Source: Opisthocomus hoazin (lineage: Eukaryota; Chordata; Aves; Opisthocomiformes; Opisthocomidae). Taken from it: a stretch of 64,000 nt of DNA. The stretch spans positions 18,556,518-18,620,517 of the forward strand of contig NC_134414.1 in assembly GCF_030867145.1 (NCBI RefSeq), in the 5' to 3' direction. A program made the translations under genes and the position numbers. The notes under the pieces are model-generated. The model ran no database searches and had not been told where the DNA came from. It saw only the letters and a program-made list of their open reading frames with translations. Below are positions 38,741-64,000 of this stretch, piece after piece; the first letter of the stretch is position 1; every line of letters begins with the position of its first letter.

Positions 38741-38916
38741 CCGCTGCCCAGCGACTCGGCCCACTGCACTGCAGCCCACTGCGTAAGCGCTCTTTGGCAA
38801 AGCGTAGCGAGTCTGTGGTGAGCAAGGAGTTCTGCCGAAACTCTGCTGAAGGAGGGTTTCCTAACAGGCTGGTGATACCCGTTTCCTCTGGATTCCTTTG
38901 GTACAAGCCTGTTTGA
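38741..38916 (-). CDS. candidate exon A of the minus-strand gene (5' border uncertain)
   Basis: Minus-strand open stretch ending at donor GGCAGCGG|GTATGT in the phase that exon B needs. The frame reads QTGLYQRNPEETG, then SAEFRQNSLLTTDSLRFAKE, then SGPSRWAA, and is open for nearly 60 codons. A very good internal acceptor (TTGCTCACCACAG) would give a short form starting at 38812. The long form would use a weaker AG near 38917 or 38926. No in-frame ATG lies in it, so the start codon must be further 5', between here and the CFAP300 CpG island. Locally richer in CpG than the flanks. Confidence 0.47.
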
Positions 38917-39832
38917 CTAACATGTCTTACAAGTTAAATCTTTAGGATGTCTTTTAGAGGCCGGTGAGACAAGGGAGCGCGTGTCGGCAGCTCCAGCTCT
39001 GCTCCCCACCGTCGCGGCACGCTACACCTTTCTCTTCTGCTTTCTAATCAAATCGAGTGCCATGCAGCTTCATTTGTTTTTTTTAATTAGAAGCAAACAA
39101 AACCACTGTTAAACTTCTTAGAAACGAGTCCGCTGCTTAGCCTGAGCAGCAGATTAGTGGGAGAATGACATTTGGGGATTTCTGAAGCAAAGCGAGAGCT
39201 GGTTTTGGAGGGGGGGTGGATTGCTAAAGGATATAGTGTGAGCTGTGCAGCGACCTCAAACTCTCACTGCTTTCCCTGCAAAGGGCAGGAAATTCCCCAA
39301 GTTTTGCAAGGTGTCTCTTGCTTTACTGGACTTTTAAAAATAACTTCCTGAAGTAATGATTTACTTTCCTTAAATATTCCACTGGGAAGAGCATGAAAGC
39401 ACGGCCTCCCAACTCCCAAACGGCTCAACCCTGTGAAGTAAGAAGCAGCCCTGATTCATTAGAGCTTCATAATTCATAACTCTGGGCTTTTCACAATTCG
39501 GTTTGGCATCATGTTTTTGGGAGTGGTGTTGATTAAGCCAGCAACTGCGGTCCCGCTCCCGCCGTTGCCTGCTGGCGCGCGCAGGCTCTCCTTTGGCAAG
39601 CCTGAAAGAGTTTTCCCCGTGCACAGGCAGGAGCAGAGGGGAGGGGGGAGAAGACCGGTGTTTAATTAGGGGATTTCGCAGGTAAAAATCAAACAAATCC
39701 TGTCAGCAGGGGGATGGCCGCGCCCCACGGCCCTCCGGGGGGAGCGGCGGCCCCGCCGGGCGGCGGAACGCTTGTGAGCGGGACGGGCCCCGCGGCGGGC
39801 GCGAGCCGGCAGAGCACCGCCTGCGCGGCGCC

Positions 39833-39846
39833 GTTTCCACGGCAAC
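39833..39846 (+). promoter_or_regulatory. RFX X-box upstream of CFAP300
   Basis: GTTTCCACGGCAAC fits the RFX consensus (GTNRCC, 0-3 nt, RGYAAC) as two half-sites two bases apart, except for one half-site base (T for R). It lies 26 bp before the chosen ATG. X-boxes of this form are the hallmark of promoters of ciliary genes driven by RFX factors. Confidence 0.72.
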
Positions 39847-39872
39847 CGCCGCGCGGCCGCCGGCGCGGGAAG

Positions 39873-61724
<21,852 letters not shown>

Positions 61725-61933
61725 CTCCAAACCCTGTGGCGGGAGCGGCCTTCCCTCCGCGCCGACCCGGCTGGAGACGGCCCGGTTCTCCTCCGAGCAA
61801 GGCCGTGCTCCGCTGCCGCGCGCTCCCTTCGCCAAGGCGTTGCTACATGGCTGCCGACCACAGATTTTCTGTTTGAAAGGCGCATTCTGCGCTCCTGGCA
61901 GCGTCGTCCCCGCTTCCCCCACCCGTTTCAGCT

Positions 61934-61939
61934 AATAAA
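61934..61939 (+). other. poly(A) signal of CFAP300
   Basis: AATAAA 209 bp after the CFAP300 stop codon, giving a short 3' UTR. It lies within the CpG island that serves YAP1. Confidence 0.75.
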
Positions 61940-61997
61940 AGCGTTTCCCTAGCTGCCTGGCTGCCACGAACCGGCTTCTCACACCCGCGACGCGCGG

Positions 61998-62130
61998 ATG
62001 CGGGGGGAGGCTCCGGAATCGGCGGAATCTCCGCGGAACGGGGAGAAAGCGCGCCCGCAGGCCTGCGCCCCCCGACCTCCGGCCCTCGCCGGCCCAGCTC
62101 CGGGAGCCGCGGCCGCCCCGCCGCCGCCAG
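61998..62130 (+). other. exon-like open segment with strong donor upstream of YAP1
   Basis: From an ATG at 61998 the frame encodes MRGEAPESAESPRNGEKARP and then Ala/Pro-rich sequence up to a consensus donor CCGCCAG|GTGAGG (after 62130). It could be a non-coding or alternative first exon of YAP1, or a chance match, since GC-rich DNA gives open frames and CAG|GTGAG strings easily. Confidence 0.25.
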
Positions 62131-62859
62131 GTGAGGCGAGGGCCACACACCGCCAGGCCGGGCCCGGCCTCCTCCTCCCGGCGCCGCGGTGGCCGGAGGC
62201 GGATGGGGGGTCCCGGGCCGAGCCCCCCCCCCCCCCCCCCCCCCTGGCCCCGCGGGCGGGGCGCGGAGCGGAGCGGCCGCCTGGAAGCTGGGAGAGAAGT
62301 TCGGGGAGGGGAAAAAAGTTCTGGTTGGCGGCACCGCGCCGTGACAGCCGAGAGCGGGCGGGCGGCAACCGGGAGAGGTGCGGGCGGGCGCGCAAAAGAG
62401 GGGCGGGGGGGCGACGGGCGAGCCCGGGCGTGAGGGGAGTGCGGGCTCCGCGCGCTGGGGGGCCGGGAGGGGCGGGCGGGCAGCGGCCCCGCGCCGGGCG
62501 CCCCCCGAGCGGGAGGCGGTGCGGGCGGGCGCGCGCAGGAAGGCTGCGCGGCCGGGGCTGCCTCGGTCGGATACGGTGCGGGCGGGCCCAGGAGGGGCGG
62601 AGCCGGCGGCAGAGAGCGATTCGGGCGGGCGTAACTGCGAACTTTTGTTTGGCGTGTTGTGCGAGTTAGTTTCCGCCGCCGGGACAGAGGCGCCGGCCGG
62701 GCTGGGCCGGGCTCGGGGAAGCGCTGCACGGTCAGAGCTGTTTTGCCAGTTGCTGCGGCCGGGTCGGTTTCCCCGCCGAGGGGCGAGAAGCGCCGGCGAC
62801 AGCAGGACGAGCCGCGGCCCGGGGAGCGGGGCATGCGGGGCCGCGAATCCGGGCTCTGA

Positions 62860-64000
<1,141 letters not shown>

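Noticed and set aside
39714-39872. In-frame N-terminal extension of CFAP300 from ATG 39714
   Set aside because: The added 53 residues are Gly/Ala/Pro-rich CpG-island translation. They contain the X-box sequence and have no counterpart in the family.

Overview
This is a 64 kb piece of a bird nuclear genome. The evidence is several CR1 LINEs with the CR1 3' octamer tail (ATTCTGTG/ATTCTATG repeats), no mammalian SINEs, AT-rich introns with sharp CpG islands, and a conserved vertebrate gene order. I read that order as CEP126 (3' end), CFAP300 (complete) and YAP1 (exon 1), all on the plus strand. This corresponds to the human 11q22 block. The species cannot be fixed from the sequence.

Layout. 1-6.4 kb holds the last three coding exons of CEP126 with introns. 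6.4-34 kb is mostly gene-poor intergenic DNA with CR1 copies at 8.7-9.4, 17.6-17.8, 28.8-30.6 and 32.0-33.8 kb, a decayed RTE-like reverse-transcriptase fragment at 15.2-15.6 kb, a palindromic AT minisatellite (in the last CEP126 intron) and a GGAGA pentamer array. 34.1-38.9 kb (minus strand) holds a chain of exon-like open segments whose splice phases agree. They look like an unrecognised multi-exon coiled-coil gene running away from CFAP300. 39.5-40.2 kb is the CFAP300 CpG island with a near-perfect RFX X-box. 39.9-61.7 kb is CFAP300, whose seven coding exons join in frame to 267 codons. 61.7-64 kb is the YAP1 CpG island, YAP1 exon 1 and the start of its first intron.

How the pieces relate. 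CEP126 and CFAP300 both belong to cilium biology (centrosome/basal body, and dynein-arm assembly). The minus-strand coiled-coil candidate is divergent from CFAP300 and could share its X-box promoter; that link is an inference. YAP1 is the Hippo-pathway coactivator and only a neighbour, but here its start codon lies 1.19 kb from the CFAP300 stop, so its promoter overlaps the CFAP300 3' end. There is no bacterial-type operon, CRISPR array, or recognisable tRNA or rRNA gene.
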